Shown here piece by piece: positions 1 to 6,791 of a stretch of 20,296 bases of DNA. Numbering within the stretch: the first letter of the stretch is position 1; every line of letters begins with the position of its first letter. The stretch comes from a virus, in IMG/VR virus record IMGVR_UViG_3300009502_000249, positions 1 to 20,296 of that record. One strand, written 5' to 3'. Made by a program: the position numbers and the translations under genes. A model generated the notes under the pieces. The model saw only the letters and a program-made list of their open reading frames with translations. It was not told the DNA's origin and did not search any database.

Positions 1-318
1 CAATATACGTGTAGGCCGAATGGGGCGCAGTGGTTGAGCAAGTGGGGGATGGAGCAATCTTATGGGGTAATGTATATTTGGGGAGCAGATTTGAATTTTT
101 ATCACGGAGCAGATGTAAGTTACAACTGGAGGAATGTTACTGGAGGTAGGGGTTATATTTACACGACACCTGACGGTATGGTAGCAGGTTTGTACGGTGG
201 CTATTGGTCTGATGGTTTCCTTGCTGGTTCTCGTAATTCGCTTTGGTTTTATTACGTTTGGCTTAGTTTCTACAATATTGGGTTGCGTGGCCGCTGTGAA
301 CATATTGTTGTTCCGTAG
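1..318 (+). CDS. DGR target protein, C-terminal part with variable lectin-like domain (partial)
   Basis: The frame is open from base 1, so only the last 105 codons are visible and the true start lies outside the window. The TTG at 34 is an internal codon, not a convincing start. The C-terminus is the variable repeat of a diversity-generating retroelement: residues 64-98 of the visible part are encoded by a near copy of the template repeat at 726-830. The conserved frame around the variable codons (GG-W-G-AGSRNS-W-YVW, then NIGLRGR) is typical of the C-type-lectin/formylglycine-enzyme fold found in DGR targets. In phages such proteins are usually receptor-binding tail-tip or fibre proteins. 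Variable codons here mostly encode Leu, Phe and Tyr, as expected of a ligand-contact surface. The stop is TAG, 41 bases before the avd start. The assignment as DGR target is firm; the place in the virion is inferred. Confidence 0.88.
   Translation, partial: QYTCRPNGAQWLSKWGMEQSYGVMYIWGADLNFYHGADVSYNWRNVTGGRGYIYTTPDGMVAGLYGGYWSDGFLAGSRNSLWFYYVWLSFYNIGLRGRCEHIVVP
190..294 (+). repeat. DGR variable repeat (VR)
   Basis: These 105 bases align without gaps to the template repeat at 726-830 (offset 536). There are 21 mismatches, and 20 of them sit opposite template adenines: 15 become T, 4 become C and 1 becomes G. Twelve further template adenines are unchanged. The only non-adenine change is T at 218 for C at 754. 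The last 20 bases, ending in GGGTTGCGTGGCCGC, are invariant and correspond to the initiation-of-mutagenic-homing region expected at the VR 3' end. Similarity decays upstream of about 195 and downstream of 294. Confidence 0.95.
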
Positions 319-328
319 CGGAGCGGAA
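311..328 (+). other. Small hairpin just downstream of VR
   Basis: TTCCG (311-315) pairs with CGGAA (324-328) around an 8-base loop that contains the target gene stop codon. Known phage DGRs often carry a hairpin or cruciform shortly after the VR that helps target recognition. This one has the right position, but its 5-bp stem and 8-base loop are weaker than the 7-10 bp stems with tight loops described for the best-studied cases. Confidence 0.3.
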
Positions 329-359
329 GCGAAGTGGAGGAGCAACACTAACTCGTCTT

Positions 360-710
360 ATGGAAGAAGCAATAAAACAACTTGAGATCATTGAAAAGTA
401 CGAAGAGTTTGTCAATTATGTATATCCAATTTGCATTAATATTCCGAGGGGTGGACACGTAACATTGAGGAACAAGATGACGGAGTGCATATTTAATCAG
501 GTGGAATTATTTGTACAGGCGAAGAAATCCAATCAGATATCAAAACTTTACTTAGCGGATGCTGGGTTGGCTCTGCTGAGATTTTATTTACGGTTTTTGG
601 TTCATCCATCCAGAAAACTTATAAGCAATAATCAACATAAAGTAGCGACGACGCATTTATGTGAGGTTGAGGATATGTTGAATGGGTGGGTCAAAACTAT
701 GAAATCGTGA
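360..710 (+). CDS. avd: DGR accessory variability determinant (Avd-like four-helix bundle)
   Basis: This 116-residue helical protein matches the Avd family in length, position and C-terminal pattern. Residues about 70-116 (LLRFYLRFLVHP, then a Q-containing helix, then a final helix ending in LNGWVKTMKS) follow the Avd layout of two long basic helices and a terminal 'E-x-x-L-x-GW' segment. In the Bordetella phage system, Avd forms a pentamer that binds the RT and the template RNA and is needed for mutagenic cDNA synthesis. Here it lies between the VR and the TR, the same order as in phage BPP-1. The start is ATG at 360. A GGAGGAG run near 336-342 is about 17 bases upstream, too far to be an ideal ribosome site. 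The stop TGA at 708-710 lies just before the TR. Confidence 0.85.
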   Translation: MEEAIKQLEIIEKYEEFVNYVYPICINIPRGGHVTLRNKMTECIFNQVELFVQAKKSNQISKLYLADAGLALLRFYLRFLVHPSRKLISNNQHKVATTHLCEVEDMLNGWVKTMKS

Positions 711-725
711 TAGGTTGGTTGTGTC

Positions 726-830
726 AAAAACGGTGGCAATTGGAATGAAGGTTCCAATGCTGGTTCTCGTAATTCGAATTGGAATAATTACGTTTGGAAT
801 AGTAACAACAATATTGGGTTGCGTGGCCGC
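726..830 (+). repeat. DGR template repeat (TR)
   Basis: This is the adenine-rich donor copy of the VR. Read in the target frame it gives a string of Asn codons (AAT/AAC) between conserved Gly, Trp and Ser residues and ends in NIGLRGR. It contains 32 adenines, of which 20 are changed in the VR. AAY codons in a TR are the classic DGR design, since mutating the two adenines gives many residues but no stop codon. The 5' edge is uncertain within a few bases: matching is solid from 731, and 726-730 is a run of adenines. It begins 15 bases after the avd stop and is not itself part of an obvious gene. Confidence 0.95.
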
Positions 831-1019
831 TTTGTGACGGTAATGTATTTTTGGATTTTTTGTTTCCATATGATTATGGTTGTATGGACAAGACCAATGA
901 TTATGTTTGAAATAACAACAGAATGGTCAGCATAACCACCCTGCGATAAGCAAACAAATAACAGGTGATTGCGGTGAATAGTAGAGGTCAAACTCAAATT
1001 TCATCGCAATTTTTTTATT
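831..1019 (+). ncRNA. Spacer of the DGR template RNA, with hairpins
   Basis: This stretch between the TR and the RT has no convincing gene. In Bordetella phage BPP-1 the equivalent spacer is part of the functional template RNA and provides the site where cDNA synthesis is primed, so a structural role is likely here. Two hairpins are visible: CCATA (866-870) pairing with TATGG (875-879) around TGAT, and a strong 11-bp hairpin at 968-1010 followed by a T run, described separately. The exact ends of the RNA cannot be read from the sequence. Confidence 0.55.
968..1016 (+). terminator. Terminator-like hairpin just before the RT start
   Basis: ATTGCGGTGAA (968-978) pairs over 11 positions, with one G-U pair, with TTCATCGCAAT (1000-1010) around a 21-base loop. 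Seven T residues (1010-1016) follow directly. The shape is that of an intrinsic terminator. It lies only 4 bases before the RT ATG, so it could end a separate TR-spacer RNA, attenuate RT expression, or serve as a structural element bound by the RT/Avd complex. The long loop makes efficient termination less certain. Confidence 0.55.
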
Positions 1020-2012
1020 ATGGCTAAAAAATATAAAAACTTAATGCATTTGGTAGTGGAAGATGATAATTTGCGAAAAGCATATAAACAAGCAAGGAAA
1101 AATAAACGGTATAAAAAGGATGTATTGGTATTTAAAGAGAGATTAGAATATAATTTGCAGCAAATCAAAAAGGAGATTTTAGAAAAAACATATAAGGTCG
1201 GTGCTTATAAAAATTTTACTATCTATCATCCGAAAGAAAGAAAAATCTCGGCATTACCATTCAAAGATAGAGTAGTCCAACACGCTTTATGCAATATTAT
1301 AGAACCGTTATTTGATAGATATATGTACTCCTGTAGTTATGCTTGTAGGAAAGGCAAAGGAACTCATCGATGTATGTTCAAAGCACGAGAAATAATTCGG
1401 TCGGTATCAAAAAATACACCATTATTTTTCTTAAAAATGGACTTTAGAAAATTCTTCCCATCCATAGATAAACAAATATTATACAAAGAAATAAACAGAA
1501 AAATAAAAGATAAACATATTCTCTGGCTACTAAATCAAATTATACCAATCACTGGAAAAGGACTTCCAATTGGTAATCTAACCAGTCAATTATTTGCTAA
1601 TGTATATGGAACTATTTTTGACAGATATATCAAACAATCGCTGATGGTTAAACATTATATAAGATATATGGACGATACTGTTATTCTATCCACCGACAAA
1701 GAATATCTAAAGTCGGTGCTCCAAAAATTAAGTTTATTCATAAAAAACGAATTAAATCTGGAATTTTCAAAGTGGTATGTAGAAAATATTAAAAAAGGAT
1801 TAAACTTCGTCGGATATAGAATATTTAGAACCCACACTCTTATAAGAAAATCGTCGGTAATCAGATGTAAAAGAAAGGTTCGAACATATTTATATCATAA
1901 GAACTATAAAGAATTATATAAATCATTAGTGAGTTGGTGCGGTCATATTCAGTGGGCAGATTCCTACAATCTGATGAATTATATTGAAAAGGAAATAAAA
2001 ACATATGAATGA
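1020..2012 (+). CDS. Diversity-generating retroelement reverse transcriptase
   Basis: The 330-residue protein is a compact RT of the DGR clade. Catalytic aspartates are visible in LKMDFRKFFPSID (D141) and in YMDD (216-219). Between them is IGNLTSQLFANVY (184-196); the IGxxxSQ form instead of the QGxxxSP of retroviral and group II intron RTs is the hallmark of DGR RTs and is linked to low fidelity at template adenines. A NFVGYRIF segment follows. No maturase or nuclease domain is attached, and the length is normal for the family. The start is ATG at 1020. There is no Shine-Dalgarno sequence, because the terminator-like hairpin and its T run abut the ATG. The end overlaps the next gene by 8 bases. 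Confidence 0.95.
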   Translation: MAKKYKNLMHLVVEDDNLRKAYKQARKNKRYKKDVLVFKERLEYNLQQIKKEILEKTYKVGAYKNFTIYHPKERKISALPFKDRVVQHALCNIIEPLFDRYMYSCSYACRKGKGTHRCMFKAREIIRSVSKNTPLFFLKMDFRKFFPSIDKQILYKEINRKIKDKHILWLLNQIIPITGKGLPIGNLTSQLFANVYGTIFDRYIKQSLMVKHYIRYMDDTVILSTDKEYLKSVLQKLSLFIKNELNLEFSKWYVENIKKGLNFVGYRIFRTHTLIRKSSVIRCKRKVRTYLYHKNYKELYKSLVSWCGHIQWADSYNLMNYIEKEIKTYE

Positions 2013-2301
2013 ACTAGGAAATATAACGACGTACACATTATTAAAGTCCGAAGGAGAGTTATGGCAATCTGCTGCTATTGCAGCTATGAAGGCTGCTGTA
2101 AACATAAAGAATGAGAATCCAGAGACAAATAGGCATACAGAGAGAATGCAATGGGCATATAATGTTTTAGCCAATCCAGATACGTGGGTATCCGCACATA
2201 GGTGGGATATTATACAGAATCCGACTATTGCTGCGAATGGACATACTTCTACTGATAGTGATATTGAGTTTGTTGTAGCAGGATTAGTTCCGATATCGTG
2301 A
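2005..2301 (+). CDS. Conserved-looking phage protein of unknown function, overlapping the RT
   Basis: This 98-residue soluble protein starts with an ATG 8 bases inside the RT gene, preceded by AAAGGAAAT at a suitable distance, so translation is probably coupled to the RT. The first part is helical and Ala-rich (SAAIAAMKAAVNIKNENPETN). The second has WAYNVLANPDTWVSAHRWDII, and the C-terminus reads TDSDIEFVVAGLVPIS. No enzyme motif or signal peptide is seen. I do not recognise the family. The 'lives between tail genes' context favours a small structural or assembly protein, but tight coupling to the RT leaves open a DGR-related role. Confidence 0.72.
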   Translation: MNELGNITTYTLLKSEGELWQSAAIAAMKAAVNIKNENPETNRHTERMQWAYNVLANPDTWVSAHRWDIIQNPTIAANGHTSTDSDIEFVVAGLVPIS

Positions 2302-2328
2302 ATATAACGGCGGCGATATAAAAGTATG

Positions 2329-2367
2329 ATATTCTTAGGTAGAGATGACTATTTATATTAAGAATAT
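2329..2367 (+). promoter_or_regulatory. AT-rich hairpin in the leader of the first repetitive appendage gene
   Basis: ATATTCTTA (2329-2337) pairs perfectly over 9 bp with TAAGAATAT (2359-2367). The 21-base loop contains TATTTATA (2350-2357), a sequence that recurs upstream of other genes here. There is no T run, so it is not a clear terminator. It may be a leader structure or a promoter region for the gene at 2414, which itself has a GAAGGA ribosome site. Confidence 0.3.
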
Positions 2368-2413
2368 ATAATTTAATTAATTATTTAATCTGGAAAGTGA
2401 AGGATAAAATAAT

Positions 2414-3952
2414 ATGGCCTCTGAATTTGTAATAAAGAATGGATTAATTTCCAAAGGTAATGTAATAGTTACTGGTAGTGTAGGGATAGGAGTATCTGCA
2501 TTTAACATTACCAATCCTGAAAAACTATTAGTAGATTCCACTGGTAGTAATTCAATAAACATAATAAGTGGATATGGCACCGCTGGTAATTATATACAAT
2601 TAAATATAAAGAATAGGAGTTCTAGTGTTGCCGCTTCATCGGATATAGTTGCCACGAATGATACTGGTACTGAATCTGGTAATTATGTTGATATGGGAAT
2701 AAACAGTAGTGGTTATACTTCTAATTTTGTTGGACAAGCAAATGATGGTTATTTGTATCATACTGGAAGTAATTTATATATTGGAAATGTTACCGCCAAT
2801 AAAAATCTGTATCTGTTTGCTGGTGGTACAACTAATACCGCTTCAATAACTGTTTTATCAAACGGTAACGTCGGCATCGGTACTATAACACCCAGTCAGA
2901 AGCTTGAAGTACTCGGTAATATATCTGCTTCTGGTTATATTATTTCTACCACCGCTGGTTCAAAGATAACTGGTTCATTGTTAGGTACTGCTTCGTGGGC
3001 AACAACTGCGACAACGGCAAATGCAATTTCATTTGTTCCTATAACTGCTACTTCTGCTTCGTGGGTTAGTGCTTCTGTTTTTATTACAACGGCACAGACA
3101 GCATCATACATTTCATCATCTGCAATATTTGATAATAGAGTTTACAATCATACTGCATCGTTTTCAACAAGTGCCAGTTATTCCAATAATTCAACATCGG
3201 CATCCTATGGAATATCTTCTTCTTATAGTTTGAATACCACAAGTGCTTCTTTTGCTATTACTTCGGCATTCGCATCAACTCCGTGGATTATATCGGCATC
3301 AAATGTATATTATAATGCGGGCAATGTCGGCATCGGGACGACGGCACCTACCGCCAAATTTCAGACAGTTGGAGATATTATTGTTTCAAGGATAGCTGAT
3401 GCTGGTGGGGTTATACGAGGAGATAATGTGAATGGAGGTATCGGCGGTGCTTTGAAACTTGGTGTCTCAAACACGGCATCTGATCAATTTATTGCTTTTG
3501 GAACTACGGTTTCTGGTGCGACTGGTGAAGCTGCGTTTACGGAAAAGATGAGAGTATTAAGCAGCGGCAACGTCGGCATCGGTACCACTACACCCAGTCA
3601 GAAGCTTGAAGTACTCGGTAATATATCTGCTTCTGGTTATATTATTTCTACTACCGCTGGTTCCAAGATAACTGGTTCATTGTTAGGTACTGCTTCTAAT
3701 GCTAGTACATCCAGCTATTATACAGCAAATAACTATTTTTGCCGTCAGACACCAATTTCAGGGGCAATAAATGGGTCAAATTATAATTTTACGTGGTCAC
3801 CCCCCCCTATTGCGGGAACAGAAATGGTATTTTGGAATGGTGTTTTATTGAGTTCAGATGGGGACTATACGATTTCAGGCGGCAATGTTACACTAACCAA
3901 TACCCGCATTCCATTGACTGGAGATAAGCTCGTGGCAACTTATTTTGCGTGA
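2414..3952 (+). CDS. Repetitive phage structural/appendage protein (tail fibre-like)
   Basis: This 512-residue protein has low Cys and is rich in Ser, Thr, Ala and Gly. It begins with SEFVIKNGLISKGNVIVTGSVGIG. It carries NGNVGIGT-PSQKLEVLGNISASGYI modules like those of phage fibre shafts and bacterial surface repeats, and long stretches of GTASWA/SASY-type heptad-like repeats. Two modules are nearly identical at DNA level (2867-2994 and 3569-3696), and a third diverged NVGIGTTAPTAKF module lies near codon 305. The C-terminal 60 residues (FWNGVLLSSDGDYTISGGNVTL) form a separate beta-rich cap. No S74 self-cleaving chaperone end is evident. The start ATG is preceded by GAAGGATA. It probably forms an elongated virion appendage; exact placement is inference. 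Confidence 0.8.
   Translation: MASEFVIKNGLISKGNVIVTGSVGIGVSAFNITNPEKLLVDSTGSNSINIISGYGTAGNYIQLNIKNRSSSVAASSDIVATNDTGTESGNYVDMGINSSGYTSNFVGQANDGYLYHTGSNLYIGNVTANKNLYLFAGGTTNTASITVLSNGNVGIGTITPSQKLEVLGNISASGYIISTTAGSKITGSLLGTASWATTATTANAISFVPITATSASWVSASVFITTAQTASYISSSAIFDNRVYNHTASFSTSASYSNNSTSASYGISSSYSLNTTSASFAITSAFASTPWIISASNVYYNAGNVGIGTTAPTAKFQTVGDIIVSRIADAGGVIRGDNVNGGIGGALKLGVSNTASDQFIAFGTTVSGATGEAAFTEKMRVLSSGNVGIGTTTPSQKLEVLGNISASGYIISTTAGSKITGSLLGTASNASTSSYYTANNYFCRQTPISGAINGSNYNFTWSPPPIAGTEMVFWNGVLLSSDGDYTISGGNVTLTNTRIPLTGDKLVATYFA
2867..2994 (+). repeat. Direct repeat copy 1 (fibre module)
   Basis: This 128-bp in-frame module encodes NVGIGT, then PSQKLEVLGNISASGYI, and ends in GSLLGTA. 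It matches 3569-3696 at all but 5 positions, at a distance of 702 bp. Such high DNA identity inside a diverged repeat protein points to recent duplication or gene conversion. Confidence 0.9.
3569..3696 (+). repeat. Direct repeat copy 2 (fibre module)
   Basis: This is the second copy of the 128-bp module at 2867-2994. The differences are clustered near the ACTATA/CCACTA position and in the ACCGCTGGTTC segment. It is placed just before the C-terminal cap domain. Confidence 0.9.
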
Positions 3953-3996
3953 TTCTATGTTCCAAATATTCAAACTTTTGAAAATACTAAAATAAC

Positions 3997-5583
3997 ATGA
4001 GCACACCGACATCAGTAAATGGATTACAAATTAAAGACAATACAATTACAGTAGCAGACCTTGATGTTAACAATATCAACGGATTATATCCTTCGCTTTC
4101 GCAATCCAGGGCGCAGCACGCTGTGTTTATTGGACCGATATGGTCTGATGGTGCCCCCACTTTTAGATTACTTGACTCAAGCGATCTTCCAGCCGTTACT
4201 CATGCAACAAATGCTGATACTTCTTCGTTAGCCACAGGTATATCCCCAGGAACATATAGTATAACTTCCTCATGGGCAGTAAATGCCAGTACTGCTGCAT
4301 TAGCTACAGGATTGAATAATACAACATATAATATGACGGCGGCATTTGCTAATGGATTAACTGGTGGATCATACAATATATCTGCCTCATGGGCCAGTGC
4401 ATCAATTAGTGCCTCATATGCAAAAACTTCATCCTATGCAACAAATGCTAGTACTGCAGCACTAGCAACAGGTATATCTCCAGGAACATATAGTATAACT
4501 TCCTCATGGGCCACAACTGCTTCCTATGCGGACAATTCTTCCAAAACAAATATTTTTGCTACTACTCTTGATAGTAATTTTTATCTAACATTTATAACCA
4601 GTGCATTCTCCGCAATGCAATCTTTGTACGCCGATAATAATCTTAAATATAATCCATCAACAACTATATTATCAGTACCAATCATTGCGGCCACAAGTGT
4701 AACTGCTTCATTAAAAGGTACTGCTTCTTGGGCTACTAATGCTAGTACTGCAGCACTTGCTACAGGTATATCTCCGGGAACATATAGTATAACTTCATCA
4801 TGGGCCGTAAATGCCAGTACTGCTGCATTAGCTACAGGTATATCTCCAGGAACATATAGTATAACTTCCTCTCTTGCATTTGGATTGACTGGTATACCAA
4901 TAAGAATTACTGGATCAATAGTTGGCAATGATAGCATTTTATCTATATATAATTCTACTGGAGGAGGAGGGGGGAATACTCTAAACTTAAAAAATGCTGT
5001 GGGAAATTCATATGCATTATTTGATTGTATCAATTCAGGAACAGGACCAATTGCTACATTTAGTGGCTCTGGTAATGTTGGTATTGGTATCACCAATCCG
5101 TTAAATGCATTACATGTATATACTACTACAGTTGCCGATGGAATTTCATTGGACGGTACAACCGACCCCTGTATAGTTTTACGGTCTGCTGGGGTTGTAA
5201 GAGGATACGCACCAGTAGTTGTAACTGCTCCTGGTGATTTCTTTGCAAATTCACTTGCTGGTGATATGGGATTTAGAAGTGAAGGATATAGAATATTGTT
5301 CGGAATAGGTGGCGCTAGTCCAGCAATAATAATATCTGGAAGTGACAATAAAGTAGGAATTAGTATAATTAGTCCAGTAAATAAACTTGATGTATCTGGT
5401 AATATATCATGTTCGGTGATAACAGCATCATTATTTAATGGTACGGCAACACTTGCAAAAACAGCAAGTTATTTAAGTTGTCCGGCTGCGACGGCTCCAT
5501 ATACAGGTGCTATTGATGGATTTATTGAAATCCTTGTTGCTGGTGTAATTAAAAGAGTTCCTTATTACAGATTATCGCCATGA
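3997..5583 (+). CDS. Second repetitive phage structural/appendage protein
   Basis: This 528-residue protein starts with MSTPTSVNGLQIKDNTITVADLDV, a typical N-terminal anchor style for phage fibre-like proteins. The middle consists of Ala/Ser/Thr repeats including four copies of LATGISPGTYSITSS. It then has a GSGNVGIGITNP module (near residue 360) related to those in the upstream gene, and a terminal segment GFIEILVAGVIKRVPYYRL. It lies 44 bases after the related gene, so the pair probably arose by duplication and both may be parts of one appendage. No clear Shine-Dalgarno sequence precedes the ATG. The last 19 bases overlap the convergent glycosyltransferase gene. Confidence 0.8.
   Translation: MSTPTSVNGLQIKDNTITVADLDVNNINGLYPSLSQSRAQHAVFIGPIWSDGAPTFRLLDSSDLPAVTHATNADTSSLATGISPGTYSITSSWAVNASTAALATGLNNTTYNMTAAFANGLTGGSYNISASWASASISASYAKTSSYATNASTAALATGISPGTYSITSSWATTASYADNSSKTNIFATTLDSNFYLTFITSAFSAMQSLYADNNLKYNPSTTILSVPIIAATSVTASLKGTASWATNASTAALATGISPGTYSITSSWAVNASTAALATGISPGTYSITSSLAFGLTGIPIRITGSIVGNDSILSIYNSTGGGGGNTLNLKNAVGNSYALFDCINSGTGPIATFSGSGNVGIGITNPLNALHVYTTTVADGISLDGTTDPCIVLRSAGVVRGYAPVVVTAPGDFFANSLAGDMGFRSEGYRILFGIGGASPAIIISGSDNKVGISIISPVNKLDVSGNISCSVITASLFNGTATLAKTASYLSCPAATAPYTGAIDGFIEILVAGVIKRVPYYRLSP
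4228..4872 (+). repeat. Four-copy coding repeat LATGISPGTYSITSS
   Basis: Four 45-bp units start at 4228, 4462, 4756 and 4828. Each encodes LATGISPGTYSITSS, usually after ASTAA. The copies keep the amino acids but differ in synonymous positions (for example TTAGCC, CTAGCA, CTTGCT, TTAGCT at their starts), which shows selection on the protein. The last two are in close tandem with a 72-bp period. Confidence 0.88.
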
Positions 5584-6659
5584 TCTTCAGGAAATCCATC
5601 AGCAATCATTCTTAATAATTTTTGGGCATGTTTATAATCAGGTTCGGCCCATTCGTGATTATGGATGTTCCACGGAGTTTCTTGTCGTCCATCGGCTTTT
5701 ACCAATGAATAATCTACAAAATATTGGTAATTCTCAGGGAAATATTCGACCTGACCGCCAAACCTGGTTACTATAACTGGTTTATTATTAATATATGCAT
5801 CATATGATGCCAGTCCAAGGCCCTCACCTCTATGAAGCAAATAATAACAATCCCCCAAATTATGAATCTCATTTATTTCTACATTATCATAATTTTCTAA
5901 AAACAATACAAAATCTGGAGGATCTGGAAATTCTTGTAAAATTTCTTCAAACTCCCGCCTAATTTCTAGTTTACCACATTCACTGTAATTTTCCATTGTA
6001 GTTTTAATTAAGTAATTAACATTATCAGAAGATGTAAAAGTTCTACAAAATTCCCGAATTGTGTTTTTATAATTCTTTCTTTCTGTCCAACTACTAATCG
6101 AATAAAAATTAAAAGTTTTGGTTATATCCTTGGTTCCATATTTTATATGAGATGGTATAATTACTTCATCTTTCGGTTTCGAGACAACGAAATTATAACT
6201 CATGTATCGTTTAACAACTATTTTTGTCTTTACTCCACAATTCTTAAATACGTTTTTATTAAACTCGGAAGGAACCCATATTTCGTCTATTATAAAGTTA
6301 TTCATGATTTCTACCCAATGTAAAGGTAATTTGGTAGTTTCCCAAACTGTTTGTAGAATTATTTTACAATGCTCATTTCTTATATATTTTTTAAAATCAA
6401 TACATTCAGTATATAAACTTTTAAAGAGTTCAGGCACAAAATGAATAATAATATAATTATATTCGCTATAAAGAGTTAACGTACAGTCATTGATTTTACT
6501 GTTTATTATATCATCATAATCATGCTTCGAATTATCCACCGTCAACGGTATAAATGTTACATTATACCCATTTTGTAAATAGTTAAACATGAAATATTTG
6601 GATGCTATTGCATAACCACCAGTTCCTGCCGGACTAATATATAATATATTTTTTTCCAT
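5565..6659 (-). CDS. Glycosyltransferase, GT-B fold, GT4-like
   Basis: This 364-residue protein is the only minus-strand gene in the window. The N-terminus (NILYISPAGTGGYAIASKYF) is a Rossmann-like acceptor domain with a Gly-rich loop. The donor-binding half has SSWTERKNYKNTIREF (189-204) and HRGEGLGLASYDAYINNKPVI (276-296). The latter resembles the E-x7-E nucleotide-sugar motif of GT4 enzymes, here with E279 and an Asp (D287) in place of the second acid. FGGQVEYF follows, as in many family members. It likely transfers a sugar from a nucleotide donor to a virion protein, phage DNA or a host surface glycan; the acceptor cannot be told. It has no signal peptide. Its 3' end overlaps the convergent structural gene by 19 bases. 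Its different orientation suggests independent control or acquisition. Confidence 0.85.
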   Translation of the reverse strand: MEKNILYISPAGTGGYAIASKYFMFNYLQNGYNVTFIPLTVDNSKHDYDDIINSKINDCTLTLYSEYNYIIIHFVPELFKSLYTECIDFKKYIRNEHCKIILQTVWETTKLPLHWVEIMNNFIIDEIWVPSEFNKNVFKNCGVKTKIVVKRYMSYNFVVSKPKDEVIIPSHIKYGTKDITKTFNFYSISSWTERKNYKNTIREFCRTFTSSDNVNYLIKTTMENYSECGKLEIRREFEEILQEFPDPPDFVLFLENYDNVEINEIHNLGDCYYLLHRGEGLGLASYDAYINNKPVIVTRFGGQVEYFPENYQYFVDYSLVKADGRQETPWNIHNHEWAEPDYKHAQKLLRMIADGFPEDHGDNL

Positions 6660-6791
6660 CTAATTTGTTCGTAGTTAATCTCATATTTCGAAGAATCGTG
6701 GAATTCTCTCAAAAATAAGTATTTTTCCATTATCTGAACTATATATCTAAGATAGGATACCAAAAAATAAATAGGATGTCAATAAAAATAT

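Noticed and set aside
197-385. Alternative frame over the VR and avd start
   Set aside because: It overlaps the VR in a different frame from the target protein and the conserved lectin-like residues are in the other frame.
4581-5348. Long open frame (255 codons) on the minus strand inside the second appendage gene
   Set aside because: It is a shadow of the repeat-rich plus-strand gene. Its protein is Pro/Val/Ala-rich with repeated VILYVPGDIPVA mirroring the sense repeats, it has no start signal, and the plus frame shows synonymous-site variation typical of real coding.
6766-6773. AATAAATA 18 bases before the coiled-coil gene as a T4/cyanophage-type late promoter
   Set aside because: The match is compatible with the NATAAATA form but occurs in a very AT-rich stretch and is not repeated before other genes in the same form.
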